Source of the DNA: Muscardinus avellanarius
Lineage: Eukaryota; Chordata; Mammalia; Rodentia; Gliridae
DNA: 64,000 nt
Direction of reading: 5' to 3'
NCBI GenBank assembly: GCA_963383645.1
Contig: OY726557.1
Location: 158,003,599-158,067,598 of the forward strand
Shown here one piece after another: positions 12,186 through 25,212 of this stretch. A program made the translations under genes and the position numbers. The stretch's first letter is position 1; each line of letters starts with the position of its first letter. A model generated the notes under the pieces. That model was not told the DNA's origin, did not search any database, and saw only the letters and a program-made list of their open reading frames with translations.

Positions 12186-12320
12186 TCATTCTATTTTGAA
12201 AACAGGGTCTCACAAAGTTACTAATGGCTTTGCTGAGTTGCTGAGGTTGGCTTTGAACCTGCAATCTTCCTGTCCCAAATATGGGAATTATAGGCATGTA
12301 CCACCATGTCCCACTCCTCC
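12186..12320 (-). mobile_element. B1-dID SINE, partial
   Basis: AAACAGGGTCTCACAAAGTT, CTTTGAACCTGCAATCTTCC and ATGTACCACCATGTCCCA. Confidence 0.75.
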
Positions 12321-12485
12321 AGCCCTTTTTATTTTTTGATGTTTTGTCTTGCTTTGTCTTGTTTTTTGAAACAGGGTCTCACTAAGTTGCCGAGGGTCTA
12401 AGTTGCTGAGGCTCGCCTTGAACTTGCAATCCTCTTGTTTCAGCTTCCCAAGTACTGAGATTAGAAACATATATCACCAAACCTG
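12321..12485 (-). mobile_element. B1-dID SINE, partial
   Basis: GAAACAGGGTCTCACTAAGTT, CTTGAACTTGCAATCCTC and CAGCTTCCCAAGTACTGAG. Confidence 0.75.
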
Positions 12486-12514
12486 GGGAGTTATTTTCTT
12501 AAGTAAAATGCAGG

Positions 12515-12705
12515 ACACATGTTAAGCACATGGCTATAATCCCAAACTTGAGAGGCTGAGACAAGAGGATCACAGGTTCAAAACCAGTCTCAGCAATTTA
12601 GCAAGACTCTCAGCAACCTAGTGAGACCATGTTTAAAAACAAAAAATAAAAAAGGCCGGGGTATAACACAGAGGCAGAATGCCATTAGGTTCAATACCCA
12701 GTGCC
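12515..12705 (+). mobile_element. B1-dID SINE
   Basis: AGGCTGAGACAAGAGGATCAC through GAGGCAGAATGCCATTAGG, ending in a C-run and CA repeat. Confidence 0.82.
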
Positions 12706-15068
12706 CCCCCCACACACACACACGCAAGACACATGATCTAACTAACTGACAGGGTCAAAGATGTCTGAAATGTGAAATTGAAAATCGATAGTCTGACAGG
12801 GAGAGCTGTTTTCTTTGCTGGTAGTTCAGAGCTGTGAGAAACCACAGAAGGTTCCCAGATACCACTGCAACCCAGAAAACCCCTGTGAGGTCTGGCTCCC
12901 GCCCAGGGAGCCAGCAAGAGTGCAAGTTTAGGGTGGGCTGCGGCTTCTCAAGGATTCTGCTGGCTCCACAGTGTGCGGTGCATACAGTGCAATCGCTGGG
13001 GTGGAGGCAGAGTTCATAGGGACTATTTTTCCATACAAGGAATTCTTGTCTTGGTACATAACTGACAGCTACCTACTTCTTGCAGACCAGAGCATGTCTG
13101 AGGAGCACCACTTACACAGCTTTGGTGTGCCAGGGGAAGTAGCTAAACCTACTACTTGGAACTGAGCCAAGGCCAGCGAGAAGGAGTCAGCTCTCGGAGG
13201 GCTCTGACGGGGGAGAGGCATGCGCAGATCCCAGGACCCCTGTACCAAAGGAAAGCAGACATCTGTTTGTGCTACATTCAACAAAGGGCGACATTCTGAA
13301 ATCTAGTCTGAGCGTTCCACATTTCTGCATTACATTGACTGAGACCCATTTCACCGACAGTGCTTCCTTTTCCTTTACAAAATCCACATGGCATTGGTCA
13401 ACACGGGGAATCCTCGCTCTCCTCTCCCTGAGTGTGACTGCTTCTGGCTTGCTCCAGGAGTGTGAGACTTCCTTCCCATTCTGGTTTAGGCTGTGGCTTT
13501 CACTGTGACTGCCCAGAGGCCTGCAGGTAACGTGACCTAGACAAGACTTTTTCCTTACTCAATAGTAGCAATAACAAAGGGTCTCATTGTTGAAAAAAAA
13601 AATGAATTAAGGTTAAACCAAGTGAGTTTTCTATAGGAGGCAAGAGTACAGTAGAAAGCTGGTGAGTGCTCCTCCGCCCCTGTGACTGGTGAACCCCCAG
13701 GAGCAGACCCCGCATCTGCCATCAGGCCAAGGGACCAGGCTCCAAACTCTCTCTTAGGTTTCAACCCTGGAGGACATTAAACAGCCATTTCATTATCATT
13801 CAACACACAGGGCTGGGAATCCCCTATCCTCAAATTTCACTCAGGCATGGCGTTCCTTTGCACATAACCCTTTGGCTATAACTTCCAGGTCAGACTTTGG
13901 TCAAAAGGCCACCTATAATCAGGCCCTCCCTTTAGCTATTGATAGTATTGCTCAGCATCCCAGCATCCTGCGAGCAAGTCACCTCATTCTTTAAGCCATC
14001 AACCTTGCTCCCCCAACTACTTTAAAACTTCATTCAGGTAAATGTATCTCTTCAATCTACCTCCTCTGCAGTGCCCTCCCTCACTCTGGCCCCGTCTCCT
14101 CATCTGCCATAGCAGTTATGATCCAAGGCACACAAAACTCAGCACTTCAACACAGACGCCCTAGCATTTTGCAGCAGTCATTCAATCTAAGCTGGTGCTA
14201 TTGCCCTGGTGATAGTCCAGGCACTCTGGAGACAGGCGCCACGCCGTGCACTTGGTAATGTCTGCAAGCAGCATGTGAAGTGCACGCTCTCTGACAGCTT
14301 GCAGATGGACAGGGAGAACATGGCGCTACTCTTAGGAACAGTCTCACTACCAAGTCAGAGTTCAAAGAGAAGGCCAAAGCTCCTTCCAAAGACCTCTCTG
14401 AGAATCCCAGATAATTCCTCGCATCTTTCTGTTCCCTGGAATACAGGTGCACTTGCGCTTCCCTTTGCTCTGCTGGCCAGAGGCCGGTTCCTCAAAGATG
14501 CAGCTAACTGCAAAACAACTCCCAGGTGTCGCCAAAGTGCAAACCTTCCTGCCAAAACAGGAGCACAGATTCTAACCACAGCAACAAACAATTCCAGGGC
14601 CTCTACCTTTCCTTTCAAAGGACTAAGGAATTTGCTGAGTGTGCCAGTGGCCTCAAAGTTCGATGTAACCAAGCTTTCTGATTCTGGCCCAGCTTGAGGT
14701 TTTACCCAAGAGAGGAATACCCTGCTCAGGGAGGTGGAGGCCCTTGAAACAATGTTTAGAGGGAGCCTGGAGAACTCATGACTGGTACCTGAAAATCAGG
14801 GCAGCCGGTTCACATGGCCACATGTGGAAGCAAGCTAGCTCACTGGGTCCAGGCACCCAACTGAAACATGTAAAGGCATGGCATGCTCCTCTGCAAACAC
14901 CTGCACATGATGCACACATTGAAAGAGGAAGCAGGAATCTCCACCAGTGAACCCAAAGCATACACCAGAATATGCTTTATCACTCCCCGCTCCCAGGGAA
15001 GATTATTTGAAACTCCAGATTTGGATTAGGAGGTAGGGATAGGGTTTTCGAGATTTCCCACAAGGCAA

Positions 15069-15120
15069 ATGGCATCACACTTGAATTCTAATCCATGGCA
15101 TCACACTTGAATTCTAATCC
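15069..15120. repeat. Perfect 26-bp tandem duplication
   Basis: Two identical 26-bp units starting ATGGCATCACACTTG, ending CTAATCC, directly adjacent, in unique intron 1 sequence. Confidence 0.95.
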
Positions 15121-15879
15121 CTGGACCAATCTGTCTATTCAATAAGTGAAAGCTATACACCGACACCTATTTTATTTAGACTCTCCCAACGTGCAATGTG
15201 TGATAACTGAAAACTTGTCTACAGACGAACTTCGTAATGCTTACTTAGAAACATCTGAGGTATCAATGGAAATCAAAATGCTGAGTGCATGCTTAATCTT
15301 TAAAGTAAGTTCAAGAGAGCACTGTGCTGGGAGCTATAAATACAAAGAAATGAGTAAATCAGTTCTTGGCCTTGGTGGGTTCCAGTTTGGTCCCAGAGAC
15401 CAACATGCACACAGCTGCCCAACAGCACTGCAGAGTAAGTGCTCTGTTGACGAACAGGATGCTTTAGGGCATTGCCACTGCTGAGGCCAGTGATGTGGAG
15501 CCGTAGTGACAAGGATAAAGAAACCTGTCAGGTGAGCAGAGAAAAACAAGGAGGTGTTAACCCTGTGTGGGTGGAGAGGGGAGGCAGAGAAGGGAGCCTG
15601 TCCATCACGGGGCACCAGACACATGGGGTTGAGTGTGGAAGCGGTTCTCTCCTTAAGAAACAGAGCTCAGAGCAGCCTGGCAGCAGGTGAGGAAGAGGAT
15701 GAAGCCACATCTGCAGACCCAGAATCTAGCATTTACAGGGGTGATTGCAAAAACACTAGTATGTTATTCTCATAACATTATAGAGCGGAAAAATAATTTA
15801 GAGATCAGGCCGTTCAACTTCTAACTCCTACCTAATACAATCTTTTCCTGAAAATCACCTAATTAATTGGGGGGGGGGG

Positions 15880-16098
15880 TAGAAAACTGGGGATTGAACC
15901 CAGTGGCATTCTACCGCTACACTATACCCCCACCCTATTCATTCATTCATTCATTCATTCATTCATTCATTTTTTGTGGTACTAGGGATTGAGCCCAGGA
16001 ACCCATTAAATCTCAGACTTATCTCTGAGCTACGCCCCCAGCCCTATTTTTATTATTTTAGGCACTAAGATTATAGCATGCACCACTGTATCCGGCTA
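15880..16098 (-). mobile_element. dID half, ATTC run, and a second decayed B1-dID SINE
   Basis: GGGGATTGAACCCAGTGGC and a second GGGATTGAGCCCAGGAACCC with CTGAGCTACGCCCCCAGCCC, separated by (ATTC)n. The B1 half is shortened (GCATGCACCACTGTATCC). Confidence 0.75.
15934..15971. repeat. (ATTC)n microsatellite
   Basis: About nine ATTC units between two dID halves. Confidence 0.95.
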
Positions 16099-16829
16099 AT
16101 TAAATACTTTTAACATTAGAGAACACAGCTCACTGTGGAAGTCCTGGGGGCAAGTTCTACCTTTCATTACAGAAGCTACAGCATTCCCTCCCTGTTCCAG
16201 GAGTTGGAATGACCTAGACTCAGTCAACTGGACTCACTCTCGAGGAAATGACATAAGACAAAAGGGTGTTGGTCTGTTTTCCTTGGCAGTCCTGTCGCCA
16301 AGAGTCCAGGAGCAGCCGTGGTTGCTGGAGTGGCCGCCATTATTTGAGCCTTCCCCTTAATTTATGAGCTGCCCAACATATTTGCAGTTAAGCTATCTTT
16401 TGCTTAAGTTAGCCAAAGTCACTTTGTACTGCTTGCAATCAAGAATCTCTGGTAGATTTATATTTTTAAAAAAAAATTGTCCTGACCCTCTTCCTATCAC
16501 AGATAGAGCTGTTTGTACCTCACATATGAAATGACTTAGCACCATCTACCTTGAATTGCCCTATCTTTGCACAAAACCTAGAGAAATACTTGCAGTTCCC
16601 CCAAAGCTTCCTACATCAGGAAAATCTTTCTGTTCTGCTCTTAAGTCTAGGAAACTCTTATTTCAGCACACAGTGGGCACTAAAATATATATTCTAGCAA
16701 AAAGACTTTTGAAACTCTACTCTACTATTTCCTACAAGAATTCAGCCACCCCTTCTCCAAATCTCTGGGTGCTGGTCTGTGCTACCATAGCATTTTATGT
16801 ATATTGATGATTGTGATTTATATTGAATT

Positions 16830-16975
16830 GTTTACATATTTAGTTTTTCTCCCCTCGTTTAACCTGTAAATTTGTGACAGCAGGGACCAAGTCTTAATCA
16901 CCTTTGTATCTACAATTGCTAGTAGAAACAATACCATAGTAAGTACTCAGCACATATAGCCATTGAATCAATGAA
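16830..16975 (+). mobile_element. L2 3'-end-like remnant
   Basis: GTGACAGCAGGGACCAAGTC, TTTGTATCTACAATTGC and AGTAAGTACTCAGCACATA match the L2 end, followed by a tandem TTTA stretch. Confidence 0.55.
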
Positions 16976-17196
16976 TTATTTATTTATTTTGGCGGTATTG
17001 GGGATGGAACCCAGGGGCATTCTACCTCCAAGGCACACCCCCCAGCCCTATTTTTTTTTATTCTTTATTTTGAAACGGGGTCTCACTGAGTTGCAGAGGG
17101 CCTCACTAAGTAGCTGAGCCTGCCCAAGAATCACATTCCTCCTGTTTCGGCCTCCCGAGTACTGAGATTACAAGCATGTGCCACCACCCCTGGCTA
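16976..17196 (-). mobile_element. B1-dID SINE
   Basis: GGTATTGGGGATGGAACCC, GAAACGGGGTCTCACTGAG and CGGCCTCCCGAGTACTGAG. Confidence 0.85.
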
Positions 17197-17752
17197 CAAC
17201 AAATTATTTGTACATGCTACAGTATCTAATCAACTGGATATTAAAGACATTTTAAAAAAACCAGTTATAACATATTCTCAATTCTATATAATTTAGTTCA
17301 AAGGTGAGTTAAACATCTCTTCCAAACTACTCAAGAAACCAAGGTGTTGGTTTTTTGTTTTTTTTTTTTTTTAAAGCTACTGGGGTAAAAAAGAAGAAAA
17401 GAAAAAAGGAGAAAACCACCTAGTGCAAGAACAAGTTAATCACAAGTGCACTGTGATCCAGTTCCGGAGGGCTGAGCTTGTTAGGACTAACATCACAGGG
17501 GTTTGGTAGCCAGAGCACAAACTTGCACTGGAGACAAGATGCTCTTTCCTCCTCCCCACTCCCTGCAGACAGGCCTGTGCCCCGGGACTGCAGCCAGAGC
17601 AGAGTCAACGCAGCTCTACTCACTCACCACAAATAAAAAAGCATTTTCCCAGTGCTGCCTGTAATACAGAGACACAGCAAGTGCATAAGGAAGGGCATTC
17701 ATAACAAAAGTGCTTTACCTACAAGAAGAAAGGCATGTTTTTTGTTTGGTTG

Positions 17753-17761
17753 TGTTGTTGT

Positions 17762-17809
<48 letters not shown>
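17753..17809. repeat. (GTT)n microsatellite
   Basis: About 17 TTG/GTT units at the tail side of a minus-strand SINE. Confidence 0.95.
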
Positions 17810-18010
17810 TGCAGTACTGGTGATTGAACCCAGGGGCAATCTAACTTTGAGCTATACCCCCAGTCCTCTTTTTATTCTTTATTTTGACACTGGGTCTCAC
17901 TAAGTTGCAGAGGATCTCACTAAGTAGCTGAGGCTGGTTGTGAACCTGCAGTCCTCCTGTCTCAACCTCCCAAGTACTGGAATTACAAATGTGCACCACC
18001 ATGCTGGCTA
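17810..18010 (-). mobile_element. B1-dID SINE next to a GTT run
   Basis: GTACTGGTGATTGAACCCAGG through CAACCTCCCAAGTACTGG. The GTT run at 17753-17809 grew from its A-rich tail. Confidence 0.85.
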
Positions 18011-18322
18011 AGAAAGTTGATTTTAAAATTTAGATTTTTAACATAAAATCCAGAGGCTACTTAAATATCCCAACTCAACTTGTTCACAGTAACATCATAA
18101 TTCATATTTACTGTTTATGTCCTTGGTATGTAATTTATGTAAAACTAAAGGACTAAAGTACCTGGACTTTAGAGATGCTTTTCCTCAGATAAATTTTATT
18201 AAAAAGCCTATACCTAATTAAATCACTGGAATCTAACTACTCTTTAGTCCTATCTTGTATATACCTACCTGAAAGTATCTCAGGACCACAGAAGTAATCT
18301 TTTGGGTGACCCTGGTACATAT

Positions 18323-18672
18323 ATTGTTCCTCCTGAGAAAGAAAAGTATCACCAGTGGGCACTGTATAAATGTGTTTATGTCTCTGTATGTACACAGGAG
18401 GTACTTACTTATTTTTAATAAAGGAACACAAACAAGATGAAAAGCTTTAAAATAAACCTTGAGACACAAAAGGACAATATGTCTATATAATTATGTTCCT
18501 CAAACCTGAGAGAGACAAGTGTCACCAGCATGTAAGCACCACTGTTTAAATGTTTATGTCCCTGTGTGCACAGTAAGTACTTAATTTTCTTCTGAACAAA
18601 GGAAAGCTAAAGGACAAAAAGCTTTACAATAAACCTCAAGACATAAAGTGATACTATGTCTACATAACTGCG
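18323..18672. repeat. Diverged tandem duplication, two copies of about 170-180 bp
   Basis: Copy 1 (18323-18490) and copy 2 (18491-18672) share ordered blocks: TGTTCCTC, AGAAAGCTTTA-like ending AAAAGCTTTA(A/C)AATAAACC, and TATGTCTA(T/C)ATAA. Copy 2 has a small insertion. Confidence 0.8.
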
Positions 18673-18989
18673 CCCCTCAAAGCTCCTCTCACCCATAACA
18701 CCAAGATGGAGGAGCACTTCAGGCTCTTCTGGTCGACTGCTGGATTTCTCCAGCCCTCCAGTGCTGTTGCAACTGGGTGACACTGAGATGCCTGTCAGGC
18801 AGCAGCAGCAGCATCCCACAGGGACAGGGACTCTCTCGAGAGGCAGGTGACATTAACCCAGTTCATAAATCACTATGGGCTCAAGAGTGAACTAATCACT
18901 TAAAGCAAACAATATCTCCCCCACCCCCGGAAACAAGATATCCTCTTAGAAATAAAAGAGCATAGCCAAAAATAGCAGGAGATATCAGG

Positions 18990-19040
18990 GACTCATGCAT
19001 GCTATCAAGCGCCCTATCACCGAGCTACATCACCAGCCCA
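18990..19040 (-). mobile_element. ID-like fragment
   Basis: CTATCACCGAGCTACATCACC and AGCCC resemble the reversed ID start; only about 50 bp. Confidence 0.45.
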
Positions 19041-19125
19041 GCAACAATAAAAGCTAAAAGCTAATTTTAAGTCTTCTTTTCCTTCCTAACTTCTTACATG
19101 AAAATTAGAGTTTTTGTTTTATTTT

Positions 19126-19206
19126 TATTGTGGTGCTGAGAATGGAACCCAGGGCTTGGTGCATGCTAGGCAAGAACTCTACCAAAGAGCTGCATCCTCA
19201 GCCCTT
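19126..19206 (-). mobile_element. ID element (monomer)
   Basis: Reverse complement reads as an ID/tRNA-Ala-like SINE: GTAGAGTTCTTGCCTAGCAT and CCCTGGGTTCCATTCTCAG. It has no B1 half, unlike most SINEs here. Confidence 0.75.
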
Positions 19207-21104
19207 TTAGTTTTATTTTTTGAAAATTAGGGTAGTTTAAATAAAATGTCCTTGCTTGTCGATAAAAGGGAAAGGTACTGGGCAAGTTTCTCTCTCTGCA
19301 AGTATGAGGAAGAGAAGGATCCAGGACCATTTTGTTTGTGTTATTTTTTACCAAAGCTTGGGGAAATAAAAGCATATTCCCTGCCAATTGCCAGAAGATG
19401 GGGGCAGTTGAGGAAACCACCCTTCCTCATCCCTTCCATCTGGCTGCATATGATTTTATGACAGCATTTCCACTTTAACAATGGATCCCAAACCTGCAGT
19501 GTTAAACACATCAGTTTCAAGTCCCCACATCACACCTGCAATGCTGGCCTCTCCACCAGGGCAGGCCAGGAGTGAACTCCCTGACCACCCTTCCCAGACA
19601 ACTTGGGGGAATTCAATGAATCAATGAATTACTTTCATATGTTTATAGAATCTAAGAGTTTCTAGTATATAATATAATCTCTGCTATGCGAACTCTTAGA
19701 AAGCACTTGCACTCCTAAAAAGTTGTGGGAAACTGAAATTTTGTAAATTAAGTATATTTTAAGTACAAACTGTGTTGGATTAAATGAGGCCAAATAATGA
19801 TAAAGAAGTGAAGGAGACTTAACTCTAAACTAACCTGTATTAACTACCTTAGCAAAATGAAGACTCTTTTGTGTAATTTGTTACTTTTTAATAAGGTCCG
19901 ATTTCAAGTCAATAGTTTTAGTGCCCTATATTTTATTACTGCTTATCTGAATGACTGGGTAGGGGAATCTGACAATTTGAGTTACATCTAAAATACTTTC
20001 ATAAAAATATAGTAACAAGGTGATTACATCAAATAACACATCTAAGAAAATATCATGATGAGAAAAAACCTGTAAAAATGTCTAGCATAGGATACATAAC
20101 TGCTTGATAAATCTGAAAGTCAGAATTACTCAGCCAAGAATGGGAATAATTGTCACGGGGTAGTTATGAGGACATAAGTGAGCTAATGTGAACCAACTAC
20201 ATATTAGTTGTGTGGCCAACTTCAGCCAGAGTCAGAAGCAGCTTCTGAGGACACGTTACCGAGCATGACCTGCTATCATCATCTCAGGAAGCTCTCACAT
20301 ACCTGAGAATGAGGTTTCATCATCTCCTCTATACCCAAATAAGACAGGAATGACATAACACGGGGTTACCTAACTTACAGCCCTAAAGCTGGGAAGCACA
20401 CTCATTGTTCACTGCTCCAAAGCATCCCACAGAATTTAAGTGACACTTTCAAAGACCTAGATCCTCGTGATAGTATTTGGGCTCTTTCTAATCCCCATGA
20501 GTTACAAAGGATCACGGGCCTGTGAATTTGATGAGCATTCACTTCTCCAATTGTTCTCTCAGTCAACAAAGACACAACATTGAACACCTGTCCCAGGGCA
20601 GACAACAATAGGTACAAGACCCAAGTCTGACTGTCTAGTGAAAGAGACAGACACAGAAAGTGGACCAGGGCCAAACAGCGCAGACACACAGTGAAGGCAT
20701 GGGCTGGTGGTGATGTGGAGTGAGCTGGGTGCCAGTGTCCAACAGCCTCCAAGCATCTGTGCAGGCCCTACAGCTCTACCCAGCACTCACCTCCCTCTTC
20801 CTCCTCTTTGCCTTCCTCTTTTGGATCACTGATGCCCCTTTAAAAGAACCCATCACATGCTACAGAGCTTCTCCCTATGCCTAGAAGAATACCCCACACA
20901 CAAATGTCACGTTCAGTTTCATGAAGTTCACTAGGAGCACAGTTTAAAAACCCTGAATTTACCATCATCCATAATGCTGGGAGGGAGAATGAAGGGAAAC
21001 ATGCTGAGAAATACAGGCCCTGGAAAGGGGCGAAGGGAAGTTGCCCTACACTTCTAAGAATTTTCTGGGGGCAGAGCACTGTTCTCTTTTAGTGATTCAT
21101 ATTA

Positions 21105-21245
21105 ATTCACTCCATCTTTATGATGTCCCCTGTCTCATGTGAGGATACCAAGTCACTGAGAAGAACTTGTCTAAAGTCACACAACAAGTACGGGGCCGAA
21201 CCAAGATTTAAGTCCAGCTAATCTGACTGCAGCGTCTATGGCTTT
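21105..21245 (+). mobile_element. MIR/L2-class remnant
   Basis: CTAAAGTCACACAACAAGTA and GCCGAACCAAGATTTAAGTC fit the same ancient repeat type as at 4550. Confidence 0.45.
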
Positions 21246-21732
21246 TCCCAGAAGACTAAAAGTACTTAAACTTTTTGGCTTCAGGGCTTCTTTCCACCCT
21301 TAAAGATACTGAGGACCCAAGAAGCTTTTGCTTATGCAGGCCATATCTATCAATATTTACTTTATTGGGAGTTAAAACTGTGAAACAGTGCATACATTAA
21401 TTCACTTAAGTATATAATAATAAGCCCATATAAATCATACACAATATTTTTGTGAAAATTTATGAAAAATGGCTCATTTCTGGAAAAAAGCAGTAAGAAA
21501 TGTGGCACTGTTTTACGACTCTGCGAACTCTCTTTACTGCCTGGCTTAATAGAAGACAGCTGGGCTCTCCTATCTGCATCTGCTTGCAATCTGTTGCTAA
21601 GTGATTTCTGGTTGGAGTAGATGAAGAAAACCTGGCCTCTTACAAATATGTAGTTAGCAAAGGGAGTATTTAAATAGCCTTTTCAGATAACTGCTACTAT
21701 CCTTTGAAATTACTCCAAAATTCAACAAGTGG

Positions 21733-22105
21733 TGCTATGGCTTAGAAGCGTCTCCAAAGTCCCATGTGTTAAGGGCTTGATCGCCAACTATGGAGCTATT
21801 GGAAGCTGGTGGACCCTTTTAGAGGTAGGGCGTAGAGGAAGGAAGTTAGGTGGGGTGCCCCTGAAGGAAATTTCGGGACCTTGGCCCCTTCTTATCTTTG
21901 CCTTTTTTTCCTGGCCATCAAGAGGTAAGCAGTTTTGCATCACATACTCCTGCTTTTATATGCTGCCTCACTACAGTCCCAAAACAATAGGGCCAAGCAA
22001 GCATGGACTGACACCCCTGAAATTGTAAGCCAAAATAAACCTTTCATCTCTTAAAGTTGTTTGATCCCAGGTGTTTGTCACAGTAACTGCAAGCTGACTA
22101 ACACA
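21733..22105 (+). mobile_element. Solo LTR-like element (ERVL-MaLR type)
   Basis: It begins TGCTATGG, ends CTGACTAACACA, has AATAAA about 75 bp before the end and the typical ACTGTGAGCC-like phrase (ATTGTAAGCCAAAATAAACC). Possible 5-bp flanks AGTGG and AATGG. No internal retroviral genes are next to it. Confidence 0.6.
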
Positions 22106-23784
22106 AATGGCAATTTCTTCAAAGAAACTGCAATGTGAAGTATGAAGCTATGTATCAGAAACCTGCTTATGGATACTCATCTATGCCCTATTACAATTAA
22201 ATCTACTAGCCCATCTTTCACTATGAAGGAAGTTGGGGTTTTTTTTTTTCACATGCAAGACTTTATAGCATCATACACTGGTCATTTGGAAAATAGAGAC
22301 TGACTGAAAATATAGACTGCCTGTACCCTGAAACCTTTCAAGGATATAATATCAAGAAAATCATATTCATTAACGTATCATGTACTTATATAATCAGAAA
22401 AGTCTTCTATACTAAGAAGCACCAAGTTAAAGGTGGCAGATACAAGTTTTTCAGAATTACAAAATTCAACTTTCAACCAATAGCAAATAGTTGTTTCATG
22501 AGAAATGACAAGTCCTTATCATCTACTAAATACCCATAGTTTGAAAATTGTCCTTTCAAGTAAGTATGACTTTTTGGGGGGTGGAGGGAGTACAGGGATT
22601 GAGTCATTATATAACTTTCCATGAAAATGCAATGAGTTTAACATTTATCTTACAATTTGATCACATAAGTACTTTTCCTCAGTTTGCAGCAAAAGCATTT
22701 TATGTGTACATCCCATTTGTTCACACAGGATATTTAAAGAGTACCCAAGATTTGAGATTTAACAATCATTTGTACTACTTCAACTAATATGTTCTTAAAT
22801 AAAATTGAAATTTTTTAAAGTTGTGCATGTGTGAGGAATAAACAGACTGCTAGCACAATCCAGGGCCACCACCCTTCTTCAGCCAAGGCAGCAGCAATTT
22901 CGCTCCTCACTGCTTGTGCACCATCAGTAAAAAGGCGAAACACAGTCAAAAGGTGCACGTGTGTCTTAGTGTTAGGATGAAAGTAGATTTTAGGTCTCAG
23001 ACACCTTTCTCCCAGATTCCACAGACCACTCTTTGAGAAACTGCTCTATATTATACAACCTCTTCCATGGGGAAATTCCAGAAGACACTTAAGGAGAACT
23101 TAAAAATGGTGAAAACAGTTTATAACAGAATAAATTATCTCTCTGTCCAGGCAAAGGAAGATGCCCAGAGCCAGAGCTGGTGAAATCTGAAGAAAGCACA
23201 CAGAGGCCCTTTGATGTATAGTGCGGCTGAACTCTGCTTGTCAAATGAATGGACCCCTGTTGATTAAAGAAAGTGCATCTGAAGACAGACAGCCACCCAC
23301 GCGGAGCACACCTGCACACCAGTGCCCCTTCTTGCCCTTGAGAAATTTTTATAAAAGGAAATACAAATGAAAATGATTACTCCACTGAAAAAAAAAATAA
23401 AAGCCTCTATGAGATTACTTGCAGGAGGGCGAGGAGAAAAGAAACTATGACTTCTCAAGCAGGAAACTCTAGCTATCTTTGGACAAAAAGAAAAGGATGT
23501 TAAGATTATGAGGAGGGAAGAGAAAAGAGAATGATGAAGTCCAGTCAAAAGACCATAGTACTAGGAAGACTGAAAGAATAAGAAAGAAAGAAGAGAAAGA
23601 GAAGAAAATATGTACTAAATGGGAAGGAAGAATGTACCATGCTTTTTGCTTTATTTAGACAAATCTGCTTCTTAAACAATGAGAGTTCTGGCCTAACGTT
23701 GATTTAGCTATGTGAACTGAAGCAAATGGTTTGATTTCTTAGAGCCCATTACCTTACCAATATATGTAAATAATAACACCCACG

Positions 23785-23878
23785 ACACAGGGCTGCTGTG
23801 AAGGTTAAATGAGACGATGAAAAGGGCTATGAACAGTGTTCCAGCACACCGTAAGTGCTCAGTACATTTTAGATTATT
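23785..23878 (+). mobile_element. MIR remnant (3' part)
   Basis: GGGCTGCTGTGAAGGTTAAA, TGAGACGATGA and GTAAGTGCTCAGTACATTTT match the MIR 3' region. Confidence 0.6.
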
Positions 23879-23948
23879 TTGTGAAAATGGGGAAATTGAA
23901 CAGGAATCACCACTGTAAAATCCACTTTCAAGATAATCAAACGAGGAT

Positions 23949-24089
23949 TTTTTTTAATCTTCTTTCTTTTTATTTTTCATTTTGAAAGAGGGTCCGGCTA
24001 AATTTCTGAGACTGGCCTCAAACCTGAGAGACTCCTCTCTCAGCCTTCTAAGTACCAGTACTACAGGCATGTACTACCATGCCCCACTC
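23949..24089 (-). mobile_element. B1 half of a SINE
   Basis: TTTTGAAAGAGGGTCCGGC, CTCTCAGCCTTCTAAGTACC and CATGTACTACCATGCCCC; the dID half is missing. Confidence 0.78.
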
Positions 24090-24113
24090 AATGAGCTTTT
24101 AAAAATAGCAGCA

Positions 24114-24294
24114 AGCCAGGCATGGTGGTACATAAATGTAATCCCAGTACTTGGGAGGCTGAAACAGAAGGATCACAGGTTCGAGGCCAGCCTCAGCAAC
24201 TTAGTGAGACCCTGTTTCAAAATAAAAAATAAAATGAAAAGGCCTACGGAGTTAGCTCGGAAGTAGAACGCCCCTGGGTTCAATCTCCAGTAAT
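24114..24294 (+). mobile_element. B1-dID SINE
   Basis: GCCAGGCATGGTGGTACATA through TTAGCTCGGAAGTAGAACG and TTCAATCTCCAGTA. It lies in opposite orientation next to the SINE at 23949. Confidence 0.88.
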
Positions 24295-24539
24295 TCCTTC
24301 CCCACCCCAGCACAAGATAAGAGCAAGATGCACACACAGGTCAGAGAGGAAGGCTTTTAGAGCCTCATTTAGGTCAGACTATTAATACACAAACTAGGCT
24401 AAAACCACATTTTCAATTTTCTAAGAACTTAGAATGAAGGAAGATCTAAACCATATAATTTTCCTGAAAAAAAGCTTAATGTTGGAATATTTAAAAGCTC
24501 ACATATTAGATATCAATGTTTTATATCTTGTTCTTAATA

Positions 24540-24718
24540 ACTAATATGTAATCTCTATAACCATATTTGGAGGTAGATGTTATTGTTATCCTTATTTCAA
24601 ATATGAAGAAATTCTACATAACAGAGAAAGTAATATCCCCAAGACCATAAAGCCAGTGAGTGGTACAGGCAGGATGTGAATACAGGTTTCTAGCTTATGA
24701 GTCGTAACCATGATAACT
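24540..24718 (+). mobile_element. MIR/L2-class remnant
   Basis: GGAGGTAGATGTTATTGTTA, CCAGTGAGTGGTACAGGCAGG and ATGTGAATACAGGTTTC follow the ancient repeat order. Confidence 0.45.
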
Positions 24719-25089
24719 ACTATAGACAACTAAGGATAACTGCTGAAATAGAAAAAGGTATCCAGAGAACACAGGACACCTAGCCATCAGGCCTGCCCCA
24801 ACCACCATACTAAATCAGGCCTACTCAGAGATTCCTAGGATGAGACACCCTCCCACTTCCACTCACTCTTTGGTTGCTTCACACCTGCCCTCGCCGTCTC
24901 TGTGGTGGACCAGCCTCCCCAGCACGGAACCTCCCATGCCCCTGGGATCATGGCCTCTGTAACTCAAACACAGTTCCTCTTAATAAGTTCAAAGCAAAAA
25001 TAAAATGCTTCAAGGGTAATTATGAACTGTTCCTTGGCCTTCTCAGAGTGAAATAAGCCCCATCTATTTGCATTCTGTTTCCCAACATC

Positions 25090-25212
25090 TTACTACTTTA
25101 TATTCCTTTTAGGATAGAAATTGTACAGGAGCAGAGGACGTATACCCTACCATACTCATGCCGTACCTGGCACCTGGCAGACCCTCAAATATCAAAGGAA
25201 TGAACTAAATCC
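25090..25212 (+). mobile_element. L2 3'-end-like remnant
   Basis: TACCTGGCACCTGGCAGACCC and AGGAATGAACT fit the L2 end. Confidence 0.45.

Noticed and set aside
14209..14697. 162-codon open frame in intron 1
   Set aside because: No recognisable motif, no splice support, overlapping an open frame on the other strand; treated as chance.
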